From Bacteroidota bacterium (GTDB lineage Bacteria > Bacteroidota > Bacteroidia > Chitinophagales > Chitinophagaceae): a stretch of DNA of 64,000 nt. How positions within the stretch are numbered: position 1 is the stretch's first letter; each line of letters begins with the position of its first letter. Both the position numbers and the translations under genes were made by a program. This document shows, piece by piece, positions 19,846 to 28,782 of this stretch. Location of the stretch: positions 55,176-119,175 of the forward strand of contig CANGQJ010000007.1 in NCBI GenBank assembly GCA_947456625.1. Direction: 5' to 3'. The notes under the pieces were generated by a model that was not told where the DNA came from, did not search any database, and was given only the letters and a program-made list of their open reading frames with translations.

Positions 19846-21330
19846 TTACCAATTGTTAGTTGCTTTAATGGCACGTTCCCAACCTGAAATATTTTCCTCA
19901 CGTGTGGCTGCGGTAATGGTTGGTTCAAATATTTTATCAACCTGCCATTTACTTTGAAGCGCATCAATGTCTTTCCAAAAACCAACCGCTAAACCTGCTA
20001 AATAAGCAGCACCCAAAGCAGTTGTTTCGACCATAGTTGGACGTACTACTTTGGTATTTACAATTTCGGATTGAAACTGCATTAAAGTATTATTATGTGT
20101 AGCTCCTCCGTCTACTCTTAGTTCTGCAATAGGGATACCAGCATCGGCTTCCATAGCTTTTAATAAATCATAGCTTTGAAAAGCAATACTCTCAAGAGCA
20201 GCCCTAGCAATATGTGCACTGGTAGTTCCTCTAGTAATACCAACAATGGTGCCTCTTGCATGTTGATTCCAATATGGCGCACCCAGCCCTGCAAAGGCAG
20301 GAACTAAATATACACCATCGGTATTTTCAACCTGATTTGCTAATGCTTCCACTTCGGAAGAATTGCGAATTAAATGTAGTCCATCTCTTAACCATTGGAC
20401 TACTGCTCCTCCAATAAATACACTTCCTTCCAAAGCATAATAGGTATGTCCATTAATTTGTAAAGCAATAGTGGTTAATAGATTGTTTTTTGAATGAACC
20501 GCTTTTTCCCCAGTATGCATAAGCATAAAACAACCGGTTCCGTATGTGTTTTTTACCATGCCGGGAGCGGTACACATTTGACCAAACAAGGCAGCTTGTT
20601 GGTCACCCGCAATACCTGCAATAGGAATTTCATGATTTGAAAATAATTGATTGGTATGACCATAAATTTCACTGCTACTTTTTACTGTTGGTAAAACCGA
20701 AGCAGGGATATCTAATAGTGCTAATAAATCTTGGTCCCATTGTAATGTGTGAATATTAAACAACATAGTACGCGATGCATTGGTAGCATCGGTTACATGC
20801 ACTTTCCCATTAGTCAATTTCCATACCAACCAGGTATCAATGGTGCCAAAACACAAATCCCCTTTTGCAGCTAAATCACGGGCACCTGCCACATTATCTA
20901 GGATCCATTTAATTTTAGAACCAGAAAAATAGGCGTCAATAACCAGTCCTGTTTTTTCTTGGATCATTGCTGCTTTACCAGCTGCTTTTAAACTATCACA
21001 AAAATCCGCAGTACGCCTATCCTGCCAAACAATAGCATTGTAAATAGGAAGTCCTGTTTTATTATTCCAAACCACAGTGGTTTCACGTTGGTTGGTAATA
21101 CCAATTGCAGCAATATCTGTTAATGCTAAATTTTGATGACTAATAGCCTCACTCGCAACACCAATTTGAGTACTCCAAATTTCCATGGCATCGTGCTCCA
21201 CCCATCCTGGTTTTGGAAAATGTTGTGTAAATTCTTTTTGTGCAACTCCGTGAATTTGACCAGCGTGATCAAATAAAATGGCACGACTACTAGTGGTACC
21301 CTGATCAAAGGATAAAATAAATTTTGACAT
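19846..21330 (-). CDS. glpK: Glycerol kinase
   Basis: GlpK phosphorylates glycerol to glycerol-3-phosphate, trapping it in the cell. The 494-residue protein has the FGGY kinase N-terminus ([16 protein letters not shown]), [12 protein letters not shown], the [13 protein letters not shown] block, and the C-terminal [16 protein letters not shown] signature. Length is standard. It is upstream of glpF on the same strand. A 9-bp perfect inverted repeat touches its start codon and may regulate it. No glycerol-3-phosphate dehydrogenase gene is in the window. Confidence 0.96.
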   Translation of the reverse strand: MSKFILSFDQGTTSSRAILFDHAGQIHGVAQKEFTQHFPKPGWVEHDAMEIWSTQIGVASEAISHQNLALTDIAAIGITNQRETTVVWNNKTGLPIYNAIVWQDRRTADFCDSLKAAGKAAMIQEKTGLVIDAYFSGSKIKWILDNVAGARDLAAKGDLCFGTIDTWLVWKLTNGKVHVTDATNASRTMLFNIHTLQWDQDLLALLDIPASVLPTVKSSSEIYGHTNQLFSNHEIPIAGIAGDQQAALFGQMCTAPGMVKNTYGTGCFMLMHTGEKAVHSKNNLLTTIALQINGHTYYALEGSVFIGGAVVQWLRDGLHLIRNSSEVEALANQVENTDGVYLVPAFAGLGAPYWNQHARGTIVGITRGTTSAHIARAALESIAFQSYDLLKAMEADAGIPIAELRVDGGATHNNTLMQFQSEIVNTKVVRPTMVETTALGAAYLAGLAVGFWKDIDALQSKWQVDKIFEPTITAATREENISGWERAIKATNNW

Positions 21331-21354
21331 TACAATCGTTTAATGGATTGTAAT
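21329..21354. repeat. 9-bp perfect inverted repeat at the glpK start
   Basis: ATTACAATC (21329-21337) and GATTGTAAT (21346-21354) are perfect inverted copies separated by 8 bases. The arm nearest the gene overlaps the glpK ATG by two bases. It could be an operator for a dimeric repressor or an RNA hairpin that hides the start codon. There is no T-run, so it is not a terminator. Confidence 0.6.
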
Positions 21355-21388
21355 ATAAAAAAAGATGTGCAGAAAAAGAAACTTGGGA

Positions 21389-22765
21389 CTATCTTCTGTT
21401 TTTCAACCAATTTTCTGGATCCAAAAAGGAGCCCTTTTCATTGCTAATCATAAATAACAGGGAACCCTCTCCTTCAATGTTTACTCCAGAACGGCCTAAT
21501 AGCGTTCCCCCTCTAACTTCTTGACCAATAGAAACATTGACACTACTTAAATGGGTATAGGTTGAAAAGTATTTACCATGTTGGACAAAAACTGTTAAGT
21601 CCCCATTAATATCACCCGTCCATTTTACAATTCCATTTGCGATACTTTTCACCAAAGTGCCTTTTGGAAGTGCCAATTCAATGCCATCACTTTTTCTATT
21701 CAATTTAGTACCAGGTATGTTTTCAACCCCAAAATGTACATATATATTTCCCTTATCAACTGGCCAAGGCAAAGCCCCTTTGTTATTTTCAATAGATATA
21801 GAAGCTTCTCTGCCTTCCTCGGTAGTTTCTAATGCAGAGTAAGGTCTGTTTTCAGCAGTACTAGTTAAGCCTGTCTCCACTTTACCTACTTTATTATTGC
21901 CCGATTTGCTAGGTGCATTAACCCCATTTTTTGCTATGGCTGTATTTGTATTTTCTGTTTTTGCTTTTGCTGCTGCAGCATCACTTGCTGCTTTTAGTTT
22001 AGCAAGACGCTCCTTTTCTTTTTTCTCAGCCTCTTGCGTTTCACGGCGAATAATAGTTAACAAAGCCGACTGCATTTTTTTACGTTGGGCCTCTTTTTGT
22101 CTTAGTTGCGCCGAAACTTCCTGCTCTTTACCTTTTAATTGATTGATAATTTTGTCCTGCTCTTTTCTGTCGTCTACCAAAACCTTTAGTTGTTCATTTT
22201 GAACATTAAGTGTCTTTAAACGATCCTTTTTATTTGAACCTAACTGTCCAATTTTGACGTTTAAGTCTTGTTGAGACATATCAATTGCCCTTGCCTGAGC
22301 TTCTCTGTTTTGTCTATAACTTTTCAAATATGTAATGCGCTTTACTGCATCATTAAAACTATTTGCAGAAAATAAAAAGTTTAAATACTCGTAACCGCTT
22401 CTGCTTTTATACGCATATATAATACTCTTCTGGTATTTATTTTTAAGGGTATCTAAGTCCTTGTTTAATTTTTGCACATCTTGCTGATTGGCTGCAATGG
22501 CGTTGTCTATTATTTTAACTTGCTTTGCAATACTATTCACAAGTGCTTCCCTTTTAGCAATTTTACTTTTAATAACTGCCATTTGAGCCAGGGTACTTTT
22601 TTTATTTTTTTGTATTTGGTCCTTTAAATGATTTAACTCCTCCAACTCTTTCCTAAGGGTTTGCTCCTGCTTTTGCAAGTCCTCTCTGGAAGGATTTGTT
22701 TGCGCATAAGGAGCTATTGCAAATCCAATAATTAAAATAAAAAATATAGTAAACCTTTTTCTCAT
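21389..22765 (-). CDS. EnvC-like murein hydrolase activator with degenerate LytM domain
   Basis: A 458-residue exported protein with a signal peptide (cleavage probably after APYAQ near residue 21), a long coiled coil at about 25-245, a low-complexity linker, and a C-terminal M23/LytM domain at about 335-455. The zinc site is degraded: the HxxxD motif reads SDGIE, the final HxH reads LLF, and only the YTHLS histidine remains. This matches EnvC and NlpD, which do not cut peptidoglycan but activate periplasmic amidases for daughter-cell separation. It lies 21 bases downstream of the DUF4292 lipoprotein gene. The amidase partner is not in the window. Confidence 0.85.
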   Translation of the reverse strand: MRKRFTIFFILIIGFAIAPYAQTNPSREDLQKQEQTLRKELEELNHLKDQIQKNKKSTLAQMAVIKSKIAKREALVNSIAKQVKIIDNAIAANQQDVQKLNKDLDTLKNKYQKSIIYAYKSRSGYEYLNFLFSANSFNDAVKRITYLKSYRQNREAQARAIDMSQQDLNVKIGQLGSNKKDRLKTLNVQNEQLKVLVDDRKEQDKIINQLKGKEQEVSAQLRQKEAQRKKMQSALLTIIRRETQEAEKKEKERLAKLKAASDAAAAKAKTENTNTAIAKNGVNAPSKSGNNKVGKVETGLTSTAENRPYSALETTEEGREASISIENNKGALPWPVDKGNIYVHFGVENIPGTKLNRKSDGIELALPKGTLVKSIANGIVKWTGDINGDLTVFVQHGKYFSTYTHLSSVNVSIGQEVRGGTLLGRSGVNIEGEGSLLFMISNEKGSFLDPENWLKNRR

Positions 22766-22786
22766 AATATTTTAGTTTCCTTAAAA

Positions 22787-23611
22787 CTATCTTCGTTTTC
22801 CAGACTTAGGAATCACAAAGGTATATTTTAATGGTTCATTGAAAGTGTAATCCTTAAGCTCCATGTGAATTTCAAGCCTAGACTGGGCTGAAATTGCAAT
22901 ATCTCGATTTAGCGGGAATTGATTTTGTAATACGGAAGCATGATCCGAATAAGTGATGTCACAGGTTCGGTGTTTGTTAATATCAATGTCATCCAGCTTT
23001 AAATGCAATACTTTTATATTGTCCTCACTTAAAGTAATTAAATTCTTAAATAATGTTCCGGACATCCCAACCTGTAGTTTATTGTCATTCATTTTATAAG
23101 CAATAATACTTGCGTCCTCCATAAATATTGGATTGCCCACGATTAAATCCTCAAGCGTGTTATATGTAAATGGAATTTTTATTACTTCTTGTAAATAAGC
23201 CAATGGCCTACGTTCCGATTTCTTATTTAAAGGATAAAAAAGAAATACGCTGTCCTTAGTAATAATAGCCTTTAACCCAATTACCCCCATAGCGCCCCTA
23301 ACGGTAATAAAAATTTGTTTGCCTTTTTCAATACTAATATTTGCAATAAAAGCATCAGACCTATTTACGGTTTCATAGTCTACTTTAACACGTGCATTCA
23401 TAGTATTAAAAGCAAACTTAGCGTTGGAAATTTTTTGAATTATTTCTTTGACAATTACACCAGAGTCAACTTTAGTTTTTTCTGCAATTACTTGATAAGC
23501 AGTAGTATCCTTTTTAGAAAGCGCATCCTGAATAACTTGCACTTTTTTAGAAGTAGCACAAGATGAAAATATAATTAATCCAAAGAAAAAATATAGTAAC
23601 CGATTGTTCAT
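22787..23611 (-). CDS. DUF4292 family outer membrane lipoprotein
   Basis: A 274-residue lipoprotein of unknown molecular function. A lipobox (IIFSSC) places the lipidated cysteine near residue 18, and the rest is a beta-rich domain that resembles the LolB/LppX-like fold annotated as DUF4292 in Bacteroidota. I start it at ATG 23611. An upstream in-frame extension would run into dut and bury the lipobox. It sits between dut and the EnvC-like gene with gaps of 10 and 21 bases, so the three are probably co-transcribed. A role in envelope or lipid handling is inference. Confidence 0.75.
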   Translation of the reverse strand: MNNRLLYFFFGLIIFSSCATSKKVQVIQDALSKKDTTAYQVIAEKTKVDSGVIVKEIIQKISNAKFAFNTMNARVKVDYETVNRSDAFIANISIEKGKQIFITVRGAMGVIGLKAIITKDSVFLFYPLNKKSERRPLAYLQEVIKIPFTYNTLEDLIVGNPIFMEDASIIAYKMNDNKLQVGMSGTLFKNLITLSEDNIKVLHLKLDDIDINKHRTCDITYSDHASVLQNQFPLNRDIAISAQSRLEIHMELKDYTFNEPLKYTFVIPKSGKRR

Positions 23612-23621
23612 TAATAAATAT

Positions 23622-24062
23622 TTATTGTTTACCAGTATGACCAAATCCACCCGATCCTCTTTCCGTGTTATCCAGCTGATCCACGGCTTGCCAATTTGCT
23701 TTTTCAACTTGTTGAAAAACCATTTGTGCAATTCGGTCACCGTCGTTTATAACTTGGGCAGTATCTGATAAATTAATTAGAATTACTTTAATTTCTCCTC
23801 TGTAATCTGAATCAATAGTGCCAGGCGTATTTAAACAAGTAATGCCTTGTTTGATTGCCAGGCCACTACGGGGTCTTATTTGTACTTCTAAATGTTCTGG
23901 GATAGCCATGAATAAACCTGTTGGGACTAGCACCCTTTCCATTGGTTTAATAGTAATAGGTGAAGCAATAAAAGCCCTAATATCCATACCAGACGACCCT
24001 TGAGTTGCATAGCTAGGCAAGGGATGATGACTGTTATTTACGATTTGTACTTTAGCTAACAT
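23622..24062 (-). CDS. dut: dUTP diphosphatase
   Basis: Dut hydrolyses dUTP to dUMP and pyrophosphate, keeping uracil out of DNA and supplying dTMP synthesis. The 146-residue trimeric-type protein shows the five family motifs: [38 protein letters not shown], and the C-terminal [10 protein letters not shown] that closes over the active site. I start it at ATG 24062. A TTG three codons upstream is part of the promoter element. It heads an operon with DUF4292 and envC. Confidence 0.96.
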   Translation of the reverse strand: MLAKVQIVNNSHHPLPSYATQGSSGMDIRAFIASPITIKPMERVLVPTGLFMAIPEHLEVQIRPRSGLAIKQGITCLNTPGTIDSDYRGEIKVILINLSDTAQVINDGDRIAQMVFQQVEKANWQAVDQLDNTERGSGGFGHTGKQ

Positions 24063-24068
24063 GGTGCA

Positions 24069-24076
24069 CAAAAATA
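24069..24076 (-). promoter_or_regulatory. -7 promoter element of dut
   Basis: TATTTTTG on the minus strand matches TAnnTTTG and ends six bases before the dut ATG, predicting an almost leaderless mRNA. Confidence 0.55.
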
Positions 24077-24080
24077 GGCT

Positions 24081-25220
24081 TTAAAAAAAGAATATACTTC
24101 CAAAACGCAACGTATTTGAAAGTGGATTTTTAGTGATGCCCCCACCCGATGGAACCAAGTAACTTATATTAAACTTGGATTGTTGATATTGAAAACTAGT
24201 ACCCAATGTAAAATATTGCATGTTGCCAAGGCTCTTGTTATTGTCTACAAAATAACCGCCTCTTAAGTAAAAACGATTAGTATAATTATACTCTGCACCC
24301 ACAGACAACTTTAAGGATTCAGAAAATGGCATTCCGTATTGTGTGGAGAATGAATTAAAATAACTATTTATAACAGACTGAGTAAAATATTGATTAACCG
24401 ATTCTACGTTGGTATTGTCAGGACTTGCTGGAACCATTAATCTATTTACATCCACTCCGAATTCTACCGAATTGTCGGCGTCAATCTTATTTAAATATCC
24501 AGCACCAAATCCAATATTTGCTGGAATATAATATTTGTTTTTTGTCTCATTGCTGTAACTAATTTTACCTCCTAAATTGGATAATAGCAAACCAAAGTGT
24601 AATCCGTGTAAGTCTTGGTGTTGCTTGTAAAACATGGAGATATCCGCTGCTGCTGTGTTTCCTGCTTTATAATTTATTGCCGATGCTCCAAAGGAACCTG
24701 TTACTAATTTTGAATGAATATATCTTAATGTGGCACCAATACTAAGTTTATCGTTTAATAATAAACTATACCCAATATCATAACTAAATTCAGAAGGCCT
24801 TTGAGAAGGTAAAGTAGTGCTACCCGATTCGTCTGTAAAATCTATGTTACCCAAACTAAAAAAACGAAGGGAGGTATTAATGGAACTTTGCTCATTTAAA
24901 TGTTTATAAAATCCAGCACTTGCTAAATAAACATCACTTAATCCTAAGTCCTTTAGCCAAGGAGTATAGTTAATTAAAAATCCTTTTGGCTCTTTTAAGT
25001 AAGGAAGTTTTGCTGTGTTCCCAAAAAGGTCGTTTGCCTCGGCTGTCAAACCTAGTGATAAATTACCCATACCACCCGAACGAGCGTCTGGAGATATCAT
25101 CATAAAAGGAACTGCGGTGCTTTGTAATTTTAAGGAAGTGGTTTGTGCTTGTGCACTATTTAAAACAAATAACAAGTATGTAAAAATAATATGTGGCTTG
25201 TACTTGAAAATAGATTTCAT
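24081..25220 (-). CDS. porV: Type IX secretion system outer membrane protein PorV
   Basis: PorV is a FadL-like outer membrane barrel that collects T9SS substrates after translocation and shuttles them to the PorU sortase. The 379-residue protein has a signal peptide ending near residue 26 (NSAQAQ), the PorV hallmark MISPDARSGGMGN at about residues 41-53, and alternating hydrophobic beta strands ending in an aromatic residue (FGSIFFF). It lies 46 bases downstream of porU on the same strand, the classical porU-porV pair. PorQ is a related paralogue, but adjacency to porU favours PorV. Confidence 0.9.
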   Translation of the reverse strand: MKSIFKYKPHIIFTYLLFVLNSAQAQTTSLKLQSTAVPFMMISPDARSGGMGNLSLGLTAEANDLFGNTAKLPYLKEPKGFLINYTPWLKDLGLSDVYLASAGFYKHLNEQSSINTSLRFFSLGNIDFTDESGSTTLPSQRPSEFSYDIGYSLLLNDKLSIGATLRYIHSKLVTGSFGASAINYKAGNTAAADISMFYKQHQDLHGLHFGLLLSNLGGKISYSNETKNKYYIPANIGFGAGYLNKIDADNSVEFGVDVNRLMVPASPDNTNVESVNQYFTQSVINSYFNSFSTQYGMPFSESLKLSVGAEYNYTNRFYLRGGYFVDNNKSLGNMQYFTLGTSFQYQQSKFNISYLVPSGGGITKNPLSNTLRFGSIFFF

Positions 25221-25266
25221 TTGGGGTATTTATTATGGGTTAAAGATAACAAAACAGCCTTGTATT

Positions 25267-28200
25267 CTATAATTTGATGAAAATATTTGACAGAATTGCA
25301 TGCTCATTCAAAGTTTTAATGTCAAATCTGTAATAATAAACGCCAGTGTTGAGCATAGTGCCAGCATTAGTAATACCATCAAAGTCATGGTAAACTCTAT
25401 TTTCTCCATTTTGAGTTTGAAATGCTTTGCTAAAAACAACTTTTCCGGATTGGTTTAATATTTCAAAAACAGCCTGTATTGGACCACTTGTTAAATTAGT
25501 TTCTACGCTAAATCTTGCATTGGTTAAAAAAGGATTGGGGAATACCGTTGCATTTCTTATTTGAAGTTTGTCTTCTTTTGGCACTTCTAGGGCAATGGTT
25601 TTATTACTACTATTCCCAAGTAGATCCCATGCTTTAATAAGGATAGTATGCATGCCCACACTTAAATTAGGAAGTAAGAATGCAAGTTTACCCGACTTAT
25701 AAGTATCAATGTCTGCAACAAAATAGTTATTAATAATAATAGGGACAGGATTGTTATCCAGCCAAATAGCCAAGTCATGCCCAAGTGCATTGCCCGAAGT
25801 TTGTATACCGGAACTATCTACTAAATTTAAATATAAAGTTGCATTTGATTTTGACCAGTCACCCGATTTAAATAATGGATCATTGATATATGCATTTATT
25901 AAAGGCCCCAAAGTGTCACTATAATTATTTAATATACTTGGTTTTATATAAATACTATCTAACACTTTTATAGCTGCATTAGAATCACTACTGGCAGCAA
26001 GTTCAATCCTAATGGGACTTGTACTATTTAAGCCTTGTGATGGTAAAACAAATGAAACATTAAAATTTCCATTTTTAATTGTAGCTTTTCCTTTAAATAA
26101 AATATTGTCCTGCATCCCAATTGGAACCACCATACTTGTTGACTGATTGGCCAACGTTTTTTTAGTTTTTACTGCATCATAAATGGTTATATCCAACAAG
26201 CCATTAAAATTATTTTTTATAGCTAATTTGTCAAATACTGCTCCTTGTATGCTGTATTTATTCCCAGATAATAATGTGTCCTTTCCAGTGAAATTTTTAT
26301 CGTTCAATTTTAATACCTGCAATTGATAATTGGGAACTGATAATAACAAAGCAGGATCTCCAATTAAATTAAATTTTAAATCATTCATTCGATCACCCCC
26401 CTGCGCCCAACTAAACATTTTCGCCTTTTGTAAAGCTTGCCCAATAGAATTGTAATTTCCTGCACTGTCTTTAACTAATAACTGCTTAATAAATAAGTCA
26501 TTTATTTGTTTATTGCTATAAGCAAAAACCAACCTATTAGCTGCAACTAAACCAATAATCCCTTTTCCATTTTTCATGAAAGCATTCCATGCAATAGCAT
26601 TTAAGGCGGGCTGATCATAAGGCGCAAAATTACAGGACGCAGTTACCATTAGCGGCAGTTTACTTGCATTGTCCCATAAGTCAAATTGTGGTTGTGCAAT
26701 AACAGCTTCTTCGGACAACCTCAAATAATTGCCATGGCCTGTATAATTTATTAATAAAGTACCCTGTTGTACTGCTTGTTGAATGGCAGTATTGACTAAT
26801 GGATAGGCGTTGCCGGTTGTTGAATTTTCCGCTGGAAATAAATCAAGATAAATTTTATTATGATCCCAATGCGATTCCTTGTTTTGTAAATTTCCAATAA
26901 TTGATTCAGCATCTTGCAAGTGTAAATTATAATCACCGTCGTCTGCAATCCAAGTAATTTTATTTTCCCAACCTCCTGCTATTTTATTGGCTTGATAGTT
27001 TATTAATTTTAAAATAGCAGAATCGGCTTCATTTATTGTTCTTGCTGGAATACGCCCCACGCTTAGGTTTAATTGCTTTAGTACATTATAATTATTAATA
27101 TCGTCACCATTATTTAAAATGGCAAAAAAATCGTCCGAAGTAAAACTTGAAAGAATAGAATTTGAATTTTGACTTTCAAATACCGGCAATTCGTTTTCGC
27201 TGTTTATTTTACGTGTGTTAAAATTTCCAATACCCAAGAGTAATACATACTTAGGCGAAACTTGATTTATCTGTAGCGCTTTGGTATAAATATTTTTTAA
27301 ATAATTTCTAATTGCAATGGCGCTTACTTGTCCTCCCGAAAAGTCGTTGTAAATTTCTTTTGCATTAACTACAATTGCATTTCTTCCAAATTTTTGATTT
27401 TGAAATTGTTGATATTTTTTTGCAGCATTTAAATAGGCAGGTGCACTAACAATAATATACTCGGGTGTAGTTTGTGCAAAGGTATTTTGATTTACAACCG
27501 AACCTAATAATATTGGTGATTCAAATGCAGCTTGCTTTACACCAAATAAATTAACAATGGTGTCTGTTTTTTGAATAAAATTACCTACCCCGCCAGCTGC
27601 AATTTGCAAAACCATTTGCATGGGATTTTCCAGGCTAGTAACATCCCAGATTAAAACCGAACTGTCTACAGTTTGAAGGGTACAATTTGCATAACCTCCT
27701 TTCTTTAAATCATCCTCTATACTAAATTCAATTGCATTGTCTTGCCAAAATCCAATTGGTTTTTTTGCAATCATTTCAATGTAGTCAACCCAGCCAGTAG
27801 CTGATGCACTAGCACTCGTATAAGTTACTTTTAAATTACTTTTATTAGGCCAGCTATTTATTGTTTTATTTGTAAAACTATCGGTTAGCTCCGAAGCGAT
27901 ATCGTCAAAAAGCAAGCCAGATACTGGATTCAAGCTACTGCTTTTTTGCAATTCATCGTTTAAGTAAAAATCAAACTGCCCATTGGCTTGATAGCTAGTA
28001 GAAGCCATATGAACAAAGGATTTCAAACTACTAGTTGTATTCATTCCTTGCGAAGTAAATGTATAATTTAATTGCGATTGCTTGTTTGCGCCTTGCCCCA
28101 TAGGTGTTCCATAAAAAACCTTCCCACTATTTAACAATGAAACTGTATCTTTTTCAAATAAAATATGTTGCGTAAAAACAGTTCGGGTTTCACTACTGTT

Positions 28201-28668
28201 GCTTTGCAAATTTTGAGTGCTAATTCTTTTTCCATTTTGCCCTAAAGTGATAAAAAAATAAACTGTGTCAGCGGCAGAAAAATTAACATGGCTTGATCTA
28301 TTTAAAACAGCATCGTAATTCCAGAAAACAGGTCCTTGATTGTAAAATAATATATAATCTTTAGCATCAATTTGCCCATCGCCACCATCCATTACTTTTA
28401 TTGCAATTTCGGATAGCCCCAAGGCAGCATTGGCCTCCACTTTTTCGGTAAGCCTGCTTAGATTAAAATGATGCATTTGTAACTGTGCAGATCCAATGGG
28501 CAAACTAAAGCCTAGCGTGCTTAATTGGGCACCCGACATTTTATAAATCCCTTGTTTGGTAGCCCCAATTTTGGCCCATTTCCCCTGGGACAAAGGACTG
28601 TTTTGAGCCCTTATTGAGCCAAAAAAAGACAAAAAAGCCAAAAAATATAGGAATCGAGCTCCATTCAT
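25267..28668 (-). CDS. porU: Type IX secretion system sortase PorU (C25 family)
   Basis: PorU is the cell-surface cysteine protease that removes the C-terminal domain of T9SS cargo and attaches the cargo to lipopolysaccharide. The 1133-residue product has a signal peptide (ending near IRAQN, residue 22), an N-terminal beta region, a gingipain-like C25 domain with catalytic His in YTGHGNY at about 643 and Cys in TASCNF at about 677, and a C-terminal sorting-like domain (VFPNPF onward, about residues 1044-1133). PorU retaining its own C-terminal domain is typical of the family. It is divergent from gldJ across 114 bases. Confidence 0.92.
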   Translation of the reverse strand: MNGARFLYFLAFLSFFGSIRAQNSPLSQGKWAKIGATKQGIYKMSGAQLSTLGFSLPIGSAQLQMHHFNLSRLTEKVEANAALGLSEIAIKVMDGGDGQIDAKDYILFYNQGPVFWNYDAVLNRSSHVNFSAADTVYFFITLGQNGKRISTQNLQSNSSETRTVFTQHILFEKDTVSLLNSGKVFYGTPMGQGANKQSQLNYTFTSQGMNTTSSLKSFVHMASTSYQANGQFDFYLNDELQKSSSLNPVSGLLFDDIASELTDSFTNKTINSWPNKSNLKVTYTSASASATGWVDYIEMIAKKPIGFWQDNAIEFSIEDDLKKGGYANCTLQTVDSSVLIWDVTSLENPMQMVLQIAAGGVGNFIQKTDTIVNLFGVKQAAFESPILLGSVVNQNTFAQTTPEYIIVSAPAYLNAAKKYQQFQNQKFGRNAIVVNAKEIYNDFSGGQVSAIAIRNYLKNIYTKALQINQVSPKYVLLLGIGNFNTRKINSENELPVFESQNSNSILSSFTSDDFFAILNNGDDINNYNVLKQLNLSVGRIPARTINEADSAILKLINYQANKIAGGWENKITWIADDGDYNLHLQDAESIIGNLQNKESHWDHNKIYLDLFPAENSTTGNAYPLVNTAIQQAVQQGTLLINYTGHGNYLRLSEEAVIAQPQFDLWDNASKLPLMVTASCNFAPYDQPALNAIAWNAFMKNGKGIIGLVAANRLVFAYSNKQINDLFIKQLLVKDSAGNYNSIGQALQKAKMFSWAQGGDRMNDLKFNLIGDPALLLSVPNYQLQVLKLNDKNFTGKDTLLSGNKYSIQGAVFDKLAIKNNFNGLLDITIYDAVKTKKTLANQSTSMVVPIGMQDNILFKGKATIKNGNFNVSFVLPSQGLNSTSPIRIELAASSDSNAAIKVLDSIYIKPSILNNYSDTLGPLINAYINDPLFKSGDWSKSNATLYLNLVDSSGIQTSGNALGHDLAIWLDNNPVPIIINNYFVADIDTYKSGKLAFLLPNLSVGMHTILIKAWDLLGNSSNKTIALEVPKEDKLQIRNATVFPNPFLTNARFSVETNLTSGPIQAVFEILNQSGKVVFSKAFQTQNGENRVYHDFDGITNAGTMLNTGVYYYRFDIKTLNEHAILSNIFIKL

Positions 28669-28782
28669 TGGTTAAAATTAGGATATTAGTAACATAAGAT
28701 TATGGGATTCTGATGATTAAATAAGTAAAAAACGGACTATATTCGCACAAGCAATTATCTTGATTTCGAATAAATTTATAAT

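Noticed and set aside
23612..23740. N-terminal extension of the DUF4292 lipoprotein into dut
   Set aside because: The extension has no signal character and would hide the clear lipobox; the ATG at 23611 explains the gene better.
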